Under the pieces are notes generated by a model that saw nothing but the letters and a program-made list of their open reading frames with translations, was not told where the DNA came from and did not search any database. This document shows positions 1-7,466 of a stretch of DNA of 64,000 nucleotides, piece after piece. Position 1 is the stretch's first letter; the number at the start of each line of letters is the position of its first letter. Source of the stretch: Mucilaginibacter phenanthrenivorans (lineage in GTDB: Bacteria; Bacteroidota; Bacteroidia; Sphingobacteriales; Sphingobacteriaceae); the NCBI RefSeq assembly GCF_024721155.1, contig NZ_JAHVAP010000001.1:992001-1056000 (forward strand). Reading direction: 5' to 3'. Position numbers and translations under genes: made by a program.

Positions 1-1124
1 TGAAATTTTTCGCTACTGAAAAACAGTATATAGCTGAAGAAGTTGGTACGCTAAAATTAAAACAGCTCCCCAAGGATGTGATCAAAACCGGTGACGTGGG
101 TTACATCATATCAGGTATTAAGGAATCAAGAGAAGTAAAGGTTGGTGATACCATCACTACCATCGCCCGTCCGTGCGAGTCTGGGATCCAGGGTTTTGAG
201 GAAGTAAAACCAATGGTATTTGCCGGGATTTACCCGGTTGATACGGATGAATATGAAGAGCTGCGCGAATCGATGGCTAAGTTGCAACTAAATGATGCAT
301 CACTGGTTTTTGAACCCGAATCATCAGCGGCATTAGGCTTCGGCTTCCGTTGCGGGTTCCTTGGAATGCTGCACATGGAGATCATCCAGGAGCGGTTGGA
401 ACGCGAGTTTGACATGACGGTGATCACTACGGTCCCCAACGTATCCTATATCGCTTATACAACACGAGGCGAACCTATCGTAGTAAACAACCCGTCTGAT
501 CTTCCTGATCCAAGTAAGATAGATTATGTGGAAGAGCCTTATATCAAGGCCACCATCATTACCAAGTCGGAGTTTGTTGGGCCGGTAATGTCACTATGTA
601 TCCAGAAACGCGGGTTTATAAAAAACCAATCCTATTTAACTTCGGATCGCGTTGAGTTGATCTTCGAGATGCCGATGGGTGAGATTGTATTTGATTTTTA
701 CGATAAGTTAAAAACCATTTCAAAAGGGTACGCTTCATTCGATTACCACCAGATAGGTTACCGCCGGTCTGATTTAGTTCGTTTGGATATTCGCTTAAAT
801 GCGGAGCCGGTTGATGCTTTATCATCATTGATCTTTAGGGGCAACTCCTACGAATTTGGTAAAAAGATCTGCGAAAAATTAAGAGAGTTGATCCCGCGCC
901 AGCAATTTGAAATTATTATCCAGGCGTCTATTGGCGCCAAGATCATAGCCCGCGAAACCGTAAAGGCTCTCCGCAAGGACGTTACTGCCAAATGTTACGG
1001 TGGTGACATTTCCCGTAAGCGTAAGCTATTGGAAAAACAGAAAAAAGGTAAAAAACGCATGAGACAGGTTGGGAATGTGGAAATCCCGCAATCAGCGTTT
1101 ATGGCAGTGCTGAAACTGGATTAA
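1..1124 (+). CDS. lepA: Elongation factor 4 (LepA), 5' truncated by window
   Basis: LepA (EF4) is a ribosome-associated translational GTPase of the cytoplasm. The reading frame is open from base 3 with no stop, so about 373 C-terminal residues are present and the GTPase domain lies off the left edge. A GTG at 78 is internal (Val before IKTGDVGYI) and is not the start. Family marks seen are the domain II stretch [11 protein letters not shown], the EF-G-like segment [20 protein letters not shown], and the EF4-specific C-terminal domain with [16 protein letters not shown] followed by [10 protein letters not shown]. The C-terminus is complete. The stop is followed within 2 bases by a REP-like palindrome. 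Identification is secure from the C-terminal domain, which is absent from EF-G. Confidence 0.97.
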   Translation, partial: KFFATEKQYIAEEVGTLKLKQLPKDVIKTGDVGYIISGIKESREVKVGDTITTIARPCESGIQGFEEVKPMVFAGIYPVDTDEYEELRESMAKLQLNDASLVFEPESSAALGFGFRCGFLGMLHMEIIQERLEREFDMTVITTVPNVSYIAYTTRGEPIVVNNPSDLPDPSKIDYVEEPYIKATIITKSEFVGPVMSLCIQKRGFIKNQSYLTSDRVELIFEMPMGEIVFDFYDKLKTISKGYASFDYHQIGYRRSDLVRLDIRLNAEPVDALSSLIFRGNSYEFGKKICEKLRELIPRQQFEIIIQASIGAKIIARETVKALRKDVTAKCYGGDISRKRKLLEKQKKGKKRMRQVGNVEIPQSAFMAVLKLD

Positions 1125-1126
1125 TC

Positions 1127-1235
1127 GCCCCCCGGCCCCCTAAAGGGGGAGCTGAAAACGCGATCTTAATTATTGCTCCCCCTTCAGGGGGTTGGGGGGC
1201 TAAACTATTTATTACCCCTTTAGGGGGTTAGGGGC
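1127..1235. repeat. REP-like palindromic cluster, three units
   Basis: Three copies of a GC-rich unit containing the hairpin CCCCCTWAAGGGGG-type core lie at 1127-1152, 1175-1200 and 1214-1235. Unit 1 is inverted relative to units 2 and 3, so units 1 and 2 can pair into a long cruciform. Unit 1 starts 2 bases after the lepA stop. Unit 3 ends 2 bases before the folD ATG and so occupies its ribosome-binding region. The same unit recurs at 13694-13806 and 16494-16568. No transposase is adjacent. Confidence 0.85.
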
Positions 1236-1237
1236 AA

Positions 1238-2119
1238 ATGAATTTACTCGACGGAAAATACGTATCAGAAAAACTCAAAGGCGAAATAGCCGAATCAGCA
1301 GCTAAAATATTGGCCGAAACCGGGCGTAAGCCGCATTTGGTTGCGGTGCTTGTTGGTCATGATGGCGGCAGCGAAACTTATGTTGCCAGTAAAATAAAAA
1401 ACTGCGAGGCTGTAGGTTTTAAATCAACTTTAGTACGTTATGAAGGTGATGTAACCGAGGAAGAATTATTGGCGAAGGTAGCAGAGCTTAACGCCGATGC
1501 AGATATCGACGGGATCATTGTTCAACTTCCTCTGCCAAAACACATTGATCCAGAGAAAGTAACCGAGAAGATCGATTATCGCAAGGACGTTGATGGGTTC
1601 CACCCTGTTAACCTGGGTCGGATGCAGCGTAACCTGCCATCATTCATTCCTGCTACTCCGTATGGTATTACTTTGATGTTGAAGGAATATGGTATTGAAA
1701 CAGCCGGCAAGCATTGCGTGGTAGTTGGCCGCAGTAATATTGTTGGCTCACCCATGAGCATACTGATGGCGCGCAACACCACTCCGGGCAACTGTACGGT
1801 AACCATTTGCCATAGCCGCACACCTGATATCAAAAAATTCACGCTTGATGCTGACATCCTTATAGTAGCCATTGGCAAGAAGAACTTCATTACTGCTGAC
1901 ATGGTGAAAGATGGTGTTGTAGTAATTGACGTTGGCATGAACCGCGAAACCAGCACCGTTACCAAATCGGGCTTTAAACTTTACGGGGACGTTGACTTTG
2001 AGAATGTATCTAAAAAAGCGTCATGGATCACTCCGGTACCGGGCGGCGTTGGTTTAATGACCATCATCGGCTTGTTGAAGAATACATTGGCTTCGGCTAA
2101 TAAGGAGGTTTATAAATAA
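1238..2119 (+). CDS. folD: Methylenetetrahydrofolate dehydrogenase / cyclohydrolase FolD
   Basis: Bifunctional cytosolic enzyme that oxidises 5,10-methylene-THF with NADP+ and then hydrolyses the methenyl product to 10-formyl-THF, feeding purine and formyl-Met synthesis. At 293 residues it has the normal family length. Catalytic residues are visible: Tyr48 and Lys52 in [14 protein letters not shown], and [10 protein letters not shown] around residue 90. Cofactor-binding marks are [24 protein letters not shown] and the C-terminal PGGVGLMTI. The ATG at 1238 is chosen because the N-terminus [10 protein letters not shown] matches the family start. Its leader is a REP-like unit rather than a normal ribosome-binding site. 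It is convergent with the GH78 gene with 13 bases between stops. Confidence 0.97.
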   Translation: MNLLDGKYVSEKLKGEIAESAAKILAETGRKPHLVAVLVGHDGGSETYVASKIKNCEAVGFKSTLVRYEGDVTEEELLAKVAELNADADIDGIIVQLPLPKHIDPEKVTEKIDYRKDVDGFHPVNLGRMQRNLPSFIPATPYGITLMLKEYGIETAGKHCVVVGRSNIVGSPMSILMARNTTPGNCTVTICHSRTPDIKKFTLDADILIVAIGKKNFITADMVKDGVVVIDVGMNRETSTVTKSGFKLYGDVDFENVSKKASWITPVPGGVGLMTIIGLLKNTLASANKEVYK

Positions 2120-2132
2120 CCGGCTGTTTGAT

Positions 2133-4901
2133 TTATCTATTGTTTTTCACAGAAAAAGAATAGTTGCCGGAACCAACAGCTAAAACAGCTCTGCCGTTTT
2201 CATATCTTAACAACTTTATATCGCTGCGGTTATGCACCGGCCTGCCGCCCTCGGTCATCAAACTATTTTTGCCGGCGGGCAAATAAATTACAGCAGTTGT
2301 ATTAACTGGGATGGTGGTTTGCATGGTGAATAAATTGCTGTTCTTATTCCACTTATTGGATATTACGCCATAAGGAGATAAGTAACTTGCAGTAGCCCAT
2401 GAAACATTTCCTACGGGTTCAGGCCTGATGACTATCTTGTCAAAAGCTACAGCGTTTGAATCCGGGCGGATGCCGCTTAGTCCGCTGTAAAACCATTCCA
2501 TTAAATGACCAAGCATAAAATGGTTGTTTGACGAACTTGGGGCTCCTTGCCATGATTCAGTGAGAGAAGTAGCGCCCCTTGCCAATTGATAGCCATAGCC
2601 CGGAACATCCGATCTGCTATTCATATCAAATATCACATCCGACCGGCCTGCATCATCCAGCACTCTCAAAAGGTATCTATACCCTATGTCTCCGGCTGTT
2701 AGTCCATTATTATGCTGGCGAATATCCTTCACGATATTTTCAATAACAGCCTCCTTAAAGGCCGGATCTACAATACCTGTATAAACAGCCATGGCATTTG
2801 CTGTTTGGCTGCCGGCCCCGTACTGCTTGGTTGATTTGTTGAAAAAAGTATTATTAAAAGCTGTTTTAACTTCGTTGGCTAATACGGAGTATCTGATCGC
2901 ATCATCATTCTTTCCCAATAAGCGGGCTACTTTTGATAGAATGGTAAGGTCATAATGATAAATAGCAGTTCCGGTTATGCCCTGTGGTGTTAATTGTGAT
3001 ACCCCCGGGTCTTCCGGCCCCAGGTCATACCAGTCGCCCAGGCCGAAATAGAGTACGTTATCTTTTGACCTTTTTTGCAGATAAGCTGCATAACGCCCCA
3101 TCATATCATAACTTTCTGACAATATTTGTTTATCGCCGTACCATTGATATATGTAATATGGCATTATGATCCCGTTACTCCCCCATTCCGGAGAATCACG
3201 AAACCCGCCACCGAATTTAACGTATTCGGGTGCAATATCGGGGATCAATCCTTTGGGGGTTTGCGAGTTGATCATATCTCTTACCACTTTACGGCACAAG
3301 GTGGCTATGTCGTAATTATACCTGATGGATGGCCCTACCAGGTGGGCCTCTTCCAGCCAGCCGAGCTTCTCGCGATGAGGGCAATCCGTAAAAACACTTG
3401 CAGTGTTACTTCTTATGGCCCAGTCAATAAGCTTGTACGTTTTATTGAACAAATTATTTGAGCATTTAAAGGTCCCAATGCCTGCAGCGGAATTGCGGGT
3501 ATGCAAACTTTTTAAAGCCAGGATTACAGGCAGCTGTTTCGTATTTAGTTGTCCCAGGGGCGTCGCACCCTCAACCTGGATATACCTAAAACCATAATAC
3601 ATAAACTGTGGGTGCCAGGATTCTGTTCCATTTCCCTTAAGGGTATAATTAAAATACACAGGAGTACCGACGGCTTCCTGTGTAACCATGCCTTTATTAT
3701 CCAATAGCTCGGCAGGCGTTAGCTTAACAACCGCTCCTTTATTACCGTTCACGGTTATAAATGGAATGGCAGAAGCGTTTTGCCCCATATCATAAACCCA
3801 CACCCCCGGCTTTGGTTGAGAGACTTTTATAGGCGAAAACTGCTCAAATATTTTCAGCGGCTCTTCAGCTTGAATATCCAGCTTTTCAGGGCCGTCAACC
3901 ACAATTGCATTTTTCCATTTTGAGTCGTTGAAGCCAGGTTGGCTCCAGCCTTTTTGCTCAAGATTTGCGTCATAATCTTCCCCGCCATAAATACTTGAAA
4001 AAACTACCGGCCCCGGCGCGGTTTTCCATGATTGGTCGCTGATGATATCTTCCTCGCTTCCATCCTCGTATTGCAAGGCAACCCGGCAGATCATTTTAGG
4101 ATAGCCAAACGCGCCCTTTAGCTTGTGGTACCGTTCGCCGGGAATATAATAAAACCCATTTCCCAGCATTACACCAATCGCATTTTTACCCTGCTTTAAT
4201 TTATCAGTGATATCAAATGCAACATACAGGGCATGTTTATCATATTTTGTCCATCCGGGATCTAAGAAATGATCTCCCACCTTTTCGCCATTAACACTTA
4301 AATCGAATTGGCCCAGCCCGGTTATAAAAACTGTTGCCTTGCTTATTTTTTTATTTAGTGTAAATTCCTTTCGTATAATTGGCAAGACATCTTTCCCCTC
4401 ATTAAACCGTTTGTCATTGGTGTCTTCAAGCCCTGTAATTAAAAGTAACGAATCCGGCAATTTCTCATACGCAATCCATTTGGCGCCCTTCCATTCTGAT
4501 TTTGATAGCAGCCCCATTTGCCACCTTCCAACCTTGCTCCAGGCAGACGAATGATGCAGATTGCCCCAAACCATTACTTTCCAATAGTAAGCTTTTGTGG
4601 ATTCAAGTTTCTTTCCCGCAAAAGGAATTTGAAGGGATTGCGGCGACAATGTTTTTTTTGAGTCCCAAATATCACCAACGTTTTTTTGCAAAAGCGAAGC
4701 ATCGCTGGCTACCAGAATTCTATAAGCTGTTTGCTTTAAATTACGCTGATCGCCCTTAATTTGCCAACTCAGAGCGGGATTTTGAGTGTCTACTAATATT
4801 GGGGCGTCTTTATACTCACAAGTTAGGTTGGTTACGGTAGTTTGGGCCGATAAACTTACGGTTATAACCAGGAGTAATAGAGTAACAACGAGCTTCTTCA
4901 T
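2133..4901 (-). CDS. Secreted alpha-L-rhamnosidase (GH78)
   Basis: Predicted to release terminal alpha-L-rhamnose from plant glycans such as rhamnogalacturonan side chains or flavonoid glycosides. The 922 residues begin with a signal peptide (MKKLVVTLLLLVITVSLSAQ), so the enzyme is periplasmic or outward facing. Domains in order are an N-terminal Fn3-like domain, a beta-sandwich typical of Bac_rhamnosid_N (GQFDLSVNGEKVGDHFLDPG about residue 200, then LGNGFYY), the (alpha/alpha)6 catalytic barrel, and a C-terminal beta-sandwich. The barrel has FTDCPHREKLGWLEE, where the general acid Glu is expected by family analogy, GLGDWYDLG, and TSLTESWQG, whose Glu fits the general base. No SusC/SusD neighbour is present. 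The start is supported by the signal peptide. Confidence 0.93.
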   Translation of the reverse strand: MKKLVVTLLLLVITVSLSAQTTVTNLTCEYKDAPILVDTQNPALSWQIKGDQRNLKQTAYRILVASDASLLQKNVGDIWDSKKTLSPQSLQIPFAGKKLESTKAYYWKVMVWGNLHHSSAWSKVGRWQMGLLSKSEWKGAKWIAYEKLPDSLLLITGLEDTNDKRFNEGKDVLPIIRKEFTLNKKISKATVFITGLGQFDLSVNGEKVGDHFLDPGWTKYDKHALYVAFDITDKLKQGKNAIGVMLGNGFYYIPGERYHKLKGAFGYPKMICRVALQYEDGSEEDIISDQSWKTAPGPVVFSSIYGGEDYDANLEQKGWSQPGFNDSKWKNAIVVDGPEKLDIQAEEPLKIFEQFSPIKVSQPKPGVWVYDMGQNASAIPFITVNGNKGAVVKLTPAELLDNKGMVTQEAVGTPVYFNYTLKGNGTESWHPQFMYYGFRYIQVEGATPLGQLNTKQLPVILALKSLHTRNSAAGIGTFKCSNNLFNKTYKLIDWAIRSNTASVFTDCPHREKLGWLEEAHLVGPSIRYNYDIATLCRKVVRDMINSQTPKGLIPDIAPEYVKFGGGFRDSPEWGSNGIIMPYYIYQWYGDKQILSESYDMMGRYAAYLQKRSKDNVLYFGLGDWYDLGPEDPGVSQLTPQGITGTAIYHYDLTILSKVARLLGKNDDAIRYSVLANEVKTAFNNTFFNKSTKQYGAGSQTANAMAVYTGIVDPAFKEAVIENIVKDIRQHNNGLTAGDIGYRYLLRVLDDAGRSDVIFDMNSRSDVPGYGYQLARGATSLTESWQGAPSSSNNHFMLGHLMEWFYSGLSGIRPDSNAVAFDKIVIRPEPVGNVSWATASYLSPYGVISNKWNKNSNLFTMQTTIPVNTTAVIYLPAGKNSLMTEGGRPVHNRSDIKLLRYENGRAVLAVGSGNYSFSVKNNR

Positions 4902-4965
4902 CTATATCATAAATAAAAACAGGATATTAATTGATGACGGCCGCTGTTGATCATCCCGGCACTAA

Positions 4966-5400
4966 TCAGCTTAAAAATTCCGCAGGAATTTGATAGTTCT
5001 CGTTCTCATCACTCCAGGCCATTGACGTGATTTTCCAGCTGTCATCAACCCAAACGTATTGGATATAGTTGATTCCGCGCGGCAGGTTTTCTATTTCGTG
5101 ATCGGCAAAGCTGTATTCGTATACACTCAGGCGCTGCGCTACTTTTCCGAAGATATCTGTTTTTGAAAATAGTTCGCGCTGCATAAACTGCTTAAGCGTG
5201 CCATCTGCAATTTGTGCCTCCAGGGTTTGTAAAAACGTTTCCGTGGTAAAGGTTACAGGCTTGCCGGAGCTATTATTTACCAGCAAACCATCGGCATAAA
5301 ACAATCCCCTAACAGTTTCCAGGTCAGGTTGCTCAGCGTCCTGGAAGCTAAGCGATTCGTAAAAGTCTTCAGTTATATAATCTACTGCGCGTGCGTTCAT
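4966..5400 (-). CDS. NTF2-like (SnoaL-type) protein, function unknown
   Basis: A 144-residue protein without signal peptide or membrane segment. The layout resembles small NTF2-like folds: an N-terminal helix (DYITEDFYESL), a mid-region binding or cap helix (TETFLQTLEAQIADGTLKQFMQRELF) and a C-terminal strand pair ending VDDSWKITSMAWSDE, a pattern common in SnoaL-like or lumazine-binding-like proteins. No catalytic residue can be assigned. Its ATG overlaps the stop of the Rieske gene upstream (ATGA at 5397-5400), so the two are probably translationally coupled. The fold assignment comes from pattern recognition only. Confidence 0.6.
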   Translation of the reverse strand: MNARAVDYITEDFYESLSFQDAEQPDLETVRGLFYADGLLVNNSSGKPVTFTTETFLQTLEAQIADGTLKQFMQRELFSKTDIFGKVAQRLSVYEYSFADHEIENLPRGINYIQYVWVDDSWKITSMAWSDENENYQIPAEFLS

Positions 5401-5729
5401 TTATTAAATAATTGTTTTATATCATCCCAAACAGACGTTGTGCCAACGCAAACTACGCCATTTTCTATTTTAACAGGGTACGTTTTAATGTAATCCTGCG
5501 CCCCCTTCCCGGTTTGCAAATCAAATGAATAACCATGAACCGGGCAAATAATTTTATTGTTTTCGCACGATCCAAGGCTCAGATCAAAACCCTGGTGCGG
5601 GCAAATGGCCGATACGGCAAACAACTTCCCCTCGTAGCCAACAACGCAAATACTTTTGTCGGCTATTTTTACTTTTTGGATGAAAGGTTTATCGGTGTCC
5701 GTAATTTCTGGAAATGAATACCACTTCAT
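5397..5729 (-). CDS. Rieske [2Fe-2S] ferredoxin-type protein
   Basis: Small soluble Rieske protein, 110 residues from the ATG at 5729. An upstream TTG at 5738 could add three residues but is less likely. The cluster ligands are clear: C43-P-H45 in AICPHQGFDL and C62-x2-H65 in IICPVHGYSF, the order and spacing of biphenyl-dioxygenase ferredoxin or NirD-like proteins. It presumably carries one electron in the cytoplasm, but the partner reductase is not nearby. It lies between a lipoprotein gene (stop 5735, 5 bases upstream) and an NTF2-like gene (4-base overlap), so the three form one compact operon. NTF2-like folds also occur as small subunits of Rieske dioxygenases, but no large subunit is visible here. 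Confidence 0.88.
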   Translation of the reverse strand: MKWYSFPEITDTDKPFIQKVKIADKSICVVGYEGKLFAVSAICPHQGFDLSLGSCENNKIICPVHGYSFDLQTGKGAQDYIKTYPVKIENGVVCVGTTSVWDDIKQLFNK

Positions 5730-5734
5730 AAGTG

Positions 5735-6499
5735 TCAAAAATCGATCTTCAGGTTCATTAATGACGGGTTTTTCATTACATCATCCATGTTAGTGATCAG
5801 CGTAACGCGCCGTCTGTCGGCAGACACAATTGCCTTGGCATTATTTACTCTTTTTACCGGCCTTGCAAAATTCAATACCACCTTGTATGGCATATCTATC
5901 AGCATGGCTTTAGCCATTGAAAATGCAGACGAAGTTTTCTTTAAAAATGCGTTAAATTTAACTTTGTCTATAATGCGGTAAAATTTGTGGGGGGTAATTT
6001 CATAGGTATAGTAATCTTCACCTGCTACCAATTGCTGCGCATCGATACCCAATGGCGGCTTCTGCCCCTTCGCAACAGCCTTAAGCTGGCTGTTTACCGG
6101 GATCTTTGAAATGTGTTTGAGGTAATATTCAAGATCTGCCGAGTTTTTCGCCAGGTGATTTACGCTTACCTTCATTATGTTTTTGCGGAGATTCATTTTT
6201 ATGGACAGGTCGCTGCTCCTCGCCATATTGGCTTCTGCAACACTCATTTTCTGTTGCGTACTGTCTGGCAGGGCCGTGTAAAAGTTTAAAGTAGTATCCT
6301 TAACCAGCGAGAATTGCGGGGTGGCTTTAACCGAGTCGGACATAAGGTTCATCAGCACCGAGACAGCGCTGCCCATATCAAAGCCATAAACTACGTTGCA
6401 AGAACCGTCCTGTTTGAAATTATACTGCTCCTCAATGTCGACACACGATGAGAAGCAGAGCAAAACGAAAAATAGAACCAATAAGTAAGGTTTTTTCAT
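5735..6499 (-). CDS. Putative lipoprotein of unknown function
   Basis: A 254-residue predicted lipoprotein: the signal sequence MKKPYLLVLFFVLLCFSSC has the lipobox FSSC, with lipidation expected at Cys19. The mature region begins with QYNFKQDGSCNVVYGFDMG, a beta-rich stretch like that of secreted proteins with a DG(S/T) strand-turn. It continues with a long polar region and no recognised catalytic motif. It is the first gene of the three-gene operon with the Rieske and NTF2-like genes. It is divergent from queE across about 170 bases. I do not recognise a named family. Confidence 0.7.
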   Translation of the reverse strand: MKKPYLLVLFFVLLCFSSCVDIEEQYNFKQDGSCNVVYGFDMGSAVSVLMNLMSDSVKATPQFSLVKDTTLNFYTALPDSTQQKMSVAEANMARSSDLSIKMNLRKNIMKVSVNHLAKNSADLEYYLKHISKIPVNSQLKAVAKGQKPPLGIDAQQLVAGEDYYTYEITPHKFYRIIDKVKFNAFLKKTSSAFSMAKAMLIDMPYKVVLNFARPVKRVNNAKAIVSADRRRVTLITNMDDVMKNPSLMNLKIDF

Positions 6500-6522
6500 A
6501 ATGCAAAATTTACGTAATAATA

Positions 6523-6613
6523 AGGAAAAAAGCAGAAAGCCAAAAGAATAAAGCTTTTTTATAGCTGAAATGTAAATTTACGCAATGCGGCTTAGCTTTT
6601 TGCTTTCTGCTTT
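6523..6613. repeat. Degenerate inverted repeat between lipoprotein gene and queE
   Basis: GCAGAAAGCCAAAAG near 6531 and, on the other strand, GCAGAAAGCAAAAAGC from 6594-6613 form an imperfect inverted repeat made of 7-8 base A/G-rich units. It lies between divergent genes, so it cannot be a terminator for either. It is of the same style as the degenerate short repeats elsewhere in the window. Confidence 0.5.
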
Positions 6614-6656
6614 CTACTTTCGGCCTTTAACGCTTTCTGATTTGAGCTCAAAACCG

Positions 6657-6664
6657 TACTTTTG
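6657..6664 (+). promoter_or_regulatory. Candidate TAnnTTTG promoter box for queE
   Basis: TACTTTTG matches the Bacteroidota -7 consensus TAnnTTTG and ends 9 bases before the queE ATG. A properly spaced TTTG at -33 is not evident. If used, the mRNA would be almost leaderless. Confidence 0.35.
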
Positions 6665-6673
6665 CGGCCTATT

Positions 6674-7297
6674 ATGGCACACCAGATACCGGAAGATGGC
6701 ACGTTGCTTCCATTAATGGAAGAATTTTACACGATACAGGGCGAGGGGTACAATACAGGTAAAGCTGCTTATTTTATCCGGCTCGGTGGCTGCGACGTGG
6801 GCTGCCATTGGTGCGATGTTAAGGAAAGCTGGGATGCTGAACTTCATGCGCTAACATCTGCTGATCAGATAATTAAAAACGCATCTAAACATCCGTCGAA
6901 GGCTGTAGTGGTAACTGGTGGTGAGCCTTTGATCTACAATCTTGACTACCTGACGGCAGGATTACAAAAAGCGGGCATCAAAACTTTTATAGAAACTTCA
7001 GGCGCTTACCCCCTATCCGGTAATTGGGATTGGATTTGTCTGTCCCCTAAAAAATTTAAATCTCCCATGCATTTGGTAGCCGCAAATGCCGATGAACTCA
7101 AGGTGATTATTTTTAACAAGTCGGACTTTGCTTTTGCCGAGGAGAATGCAAAACTCGTTTCGCCAACCTGCAAATTATTCCTGCAACCAGAATGGTCCAA
7201 ATCGAAGGAAATGATTCCCCTGATTGTAGAATATGTAATGAATAACCCGCAATGGGAGATCTCCCTGCAAACTCATAAGTATCTTAATATCCCATAA
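6674..7297 (+). CDS. queE: 7-carboxy-7-deazaguanine synthase QueE
   Basis: Radical SAM enzyme that converts 6-carboxytetrahydropterin to 7-carboxy-7-deazaguanine in queuosine synthesis. It has 207 residues from the ATG at 6674; a TTG at 6662 would add four residues, but MAHQIPEDG is the better start. The [4Fe-4S] motif is C40-x3-C44-x2-C47 (GGCDVGCHWCDVKESW). The N-terminal EEFYTIQGEG is typical of the family and GGEPL near residue 90 is the SAM-binding GGE motif. ETSGAYP and CLSPKKFK follow. No other queuosine gene is adjacent. Length and motifs match Bacteroidota QueE. Confidence 0.95.
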   Translation: MAHQIPEDGTLLPLMEEFYTIQGEGYNTGKAAYFIRLGGCDVGCHWCDVKESWDAELHALTSADQIIKNASKHPSKAVVVTGGEPLIYNLDYLTAGLQKAGIKTFIETSGAYPLSGNWDWICLSPKKFKSPMHLVAANADELKVIIFNKSDFAFAEENAKLVSPTCKLFLQPEWSKSKEMIPLIVEYVMNNPQWEISLQTHKYLNIP

Positions 7298-7307
7298 ATT
7301 AGATTTA

Positions 7308-7421
7308 AGAGGTTAGATTTGATATTTGAGACAAAAAACTAAATACCAACCAAATAAAGTTCTAAAGCTCTAATTTATAGTGCAAATAATCTCAAATCTC
7401 TCGTCTCAAATCTCATATCTT
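7308..7421. repeat. Degenerate AGATTTGAGA-type inverted repeat
   Basis: Downstream of queE, units such as AGATTTGATATTTGAGAC (from about 7315) recur on the opposite strand as TCTCAAATCTCTCGTCTCAA (about 7390-7410), forming an imperfect inverted repeat of AT-rich 8-9 base units. It probably belongs to the same class as the GATTAGAG repeats of the permease array. Confidence 0.45.
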
Positions 7422-7441
7422 AATTAAAAAATGTAACTTAG

Positions 7442-7459
7442 GATACGAAATCACGTATC
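7442..7459. promoter_or_regulatory. Perfect 6-bp dyad before PorE-like gene
   Basis: GATACG at 7442-7447 and CGTATC at 7454-7459 form a perfect dyad around a 6-base loop, ending 7 bases before the ATG at 7467. It may be an operator or a small hairpin over the translation start. Function is inferred from position only. Confidence 0.35.
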
Positions 7460-7466
7460 AAAACCA

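Noticed and set aside
78..80. GTG at 78 as the start of lepA
   Set aside because: The frame is open to base 3 and the upstream residues continue the LepA sequence, so the gene is cut by the window edge.
1127..1235. GC-rich palindromes as ordinary terminators only
   Set aside because: They lack U-tracts, occur as inverted pairs at several loci, and one overlaps a start region and another a coding end; repeats are the better description.
5736..5738. TTG start for the Rieske gene with a 4-base overlap with the lipoprotein gene
   Set aside because: An in-frame ATG three codons later gives a normal start; the overlap is not needed.
6662..6664. TTG start for queE
   Set aside because: It adds only four residues, and TTG falls inside the candidate promoter box; the ATG at 6674 fits the family better.
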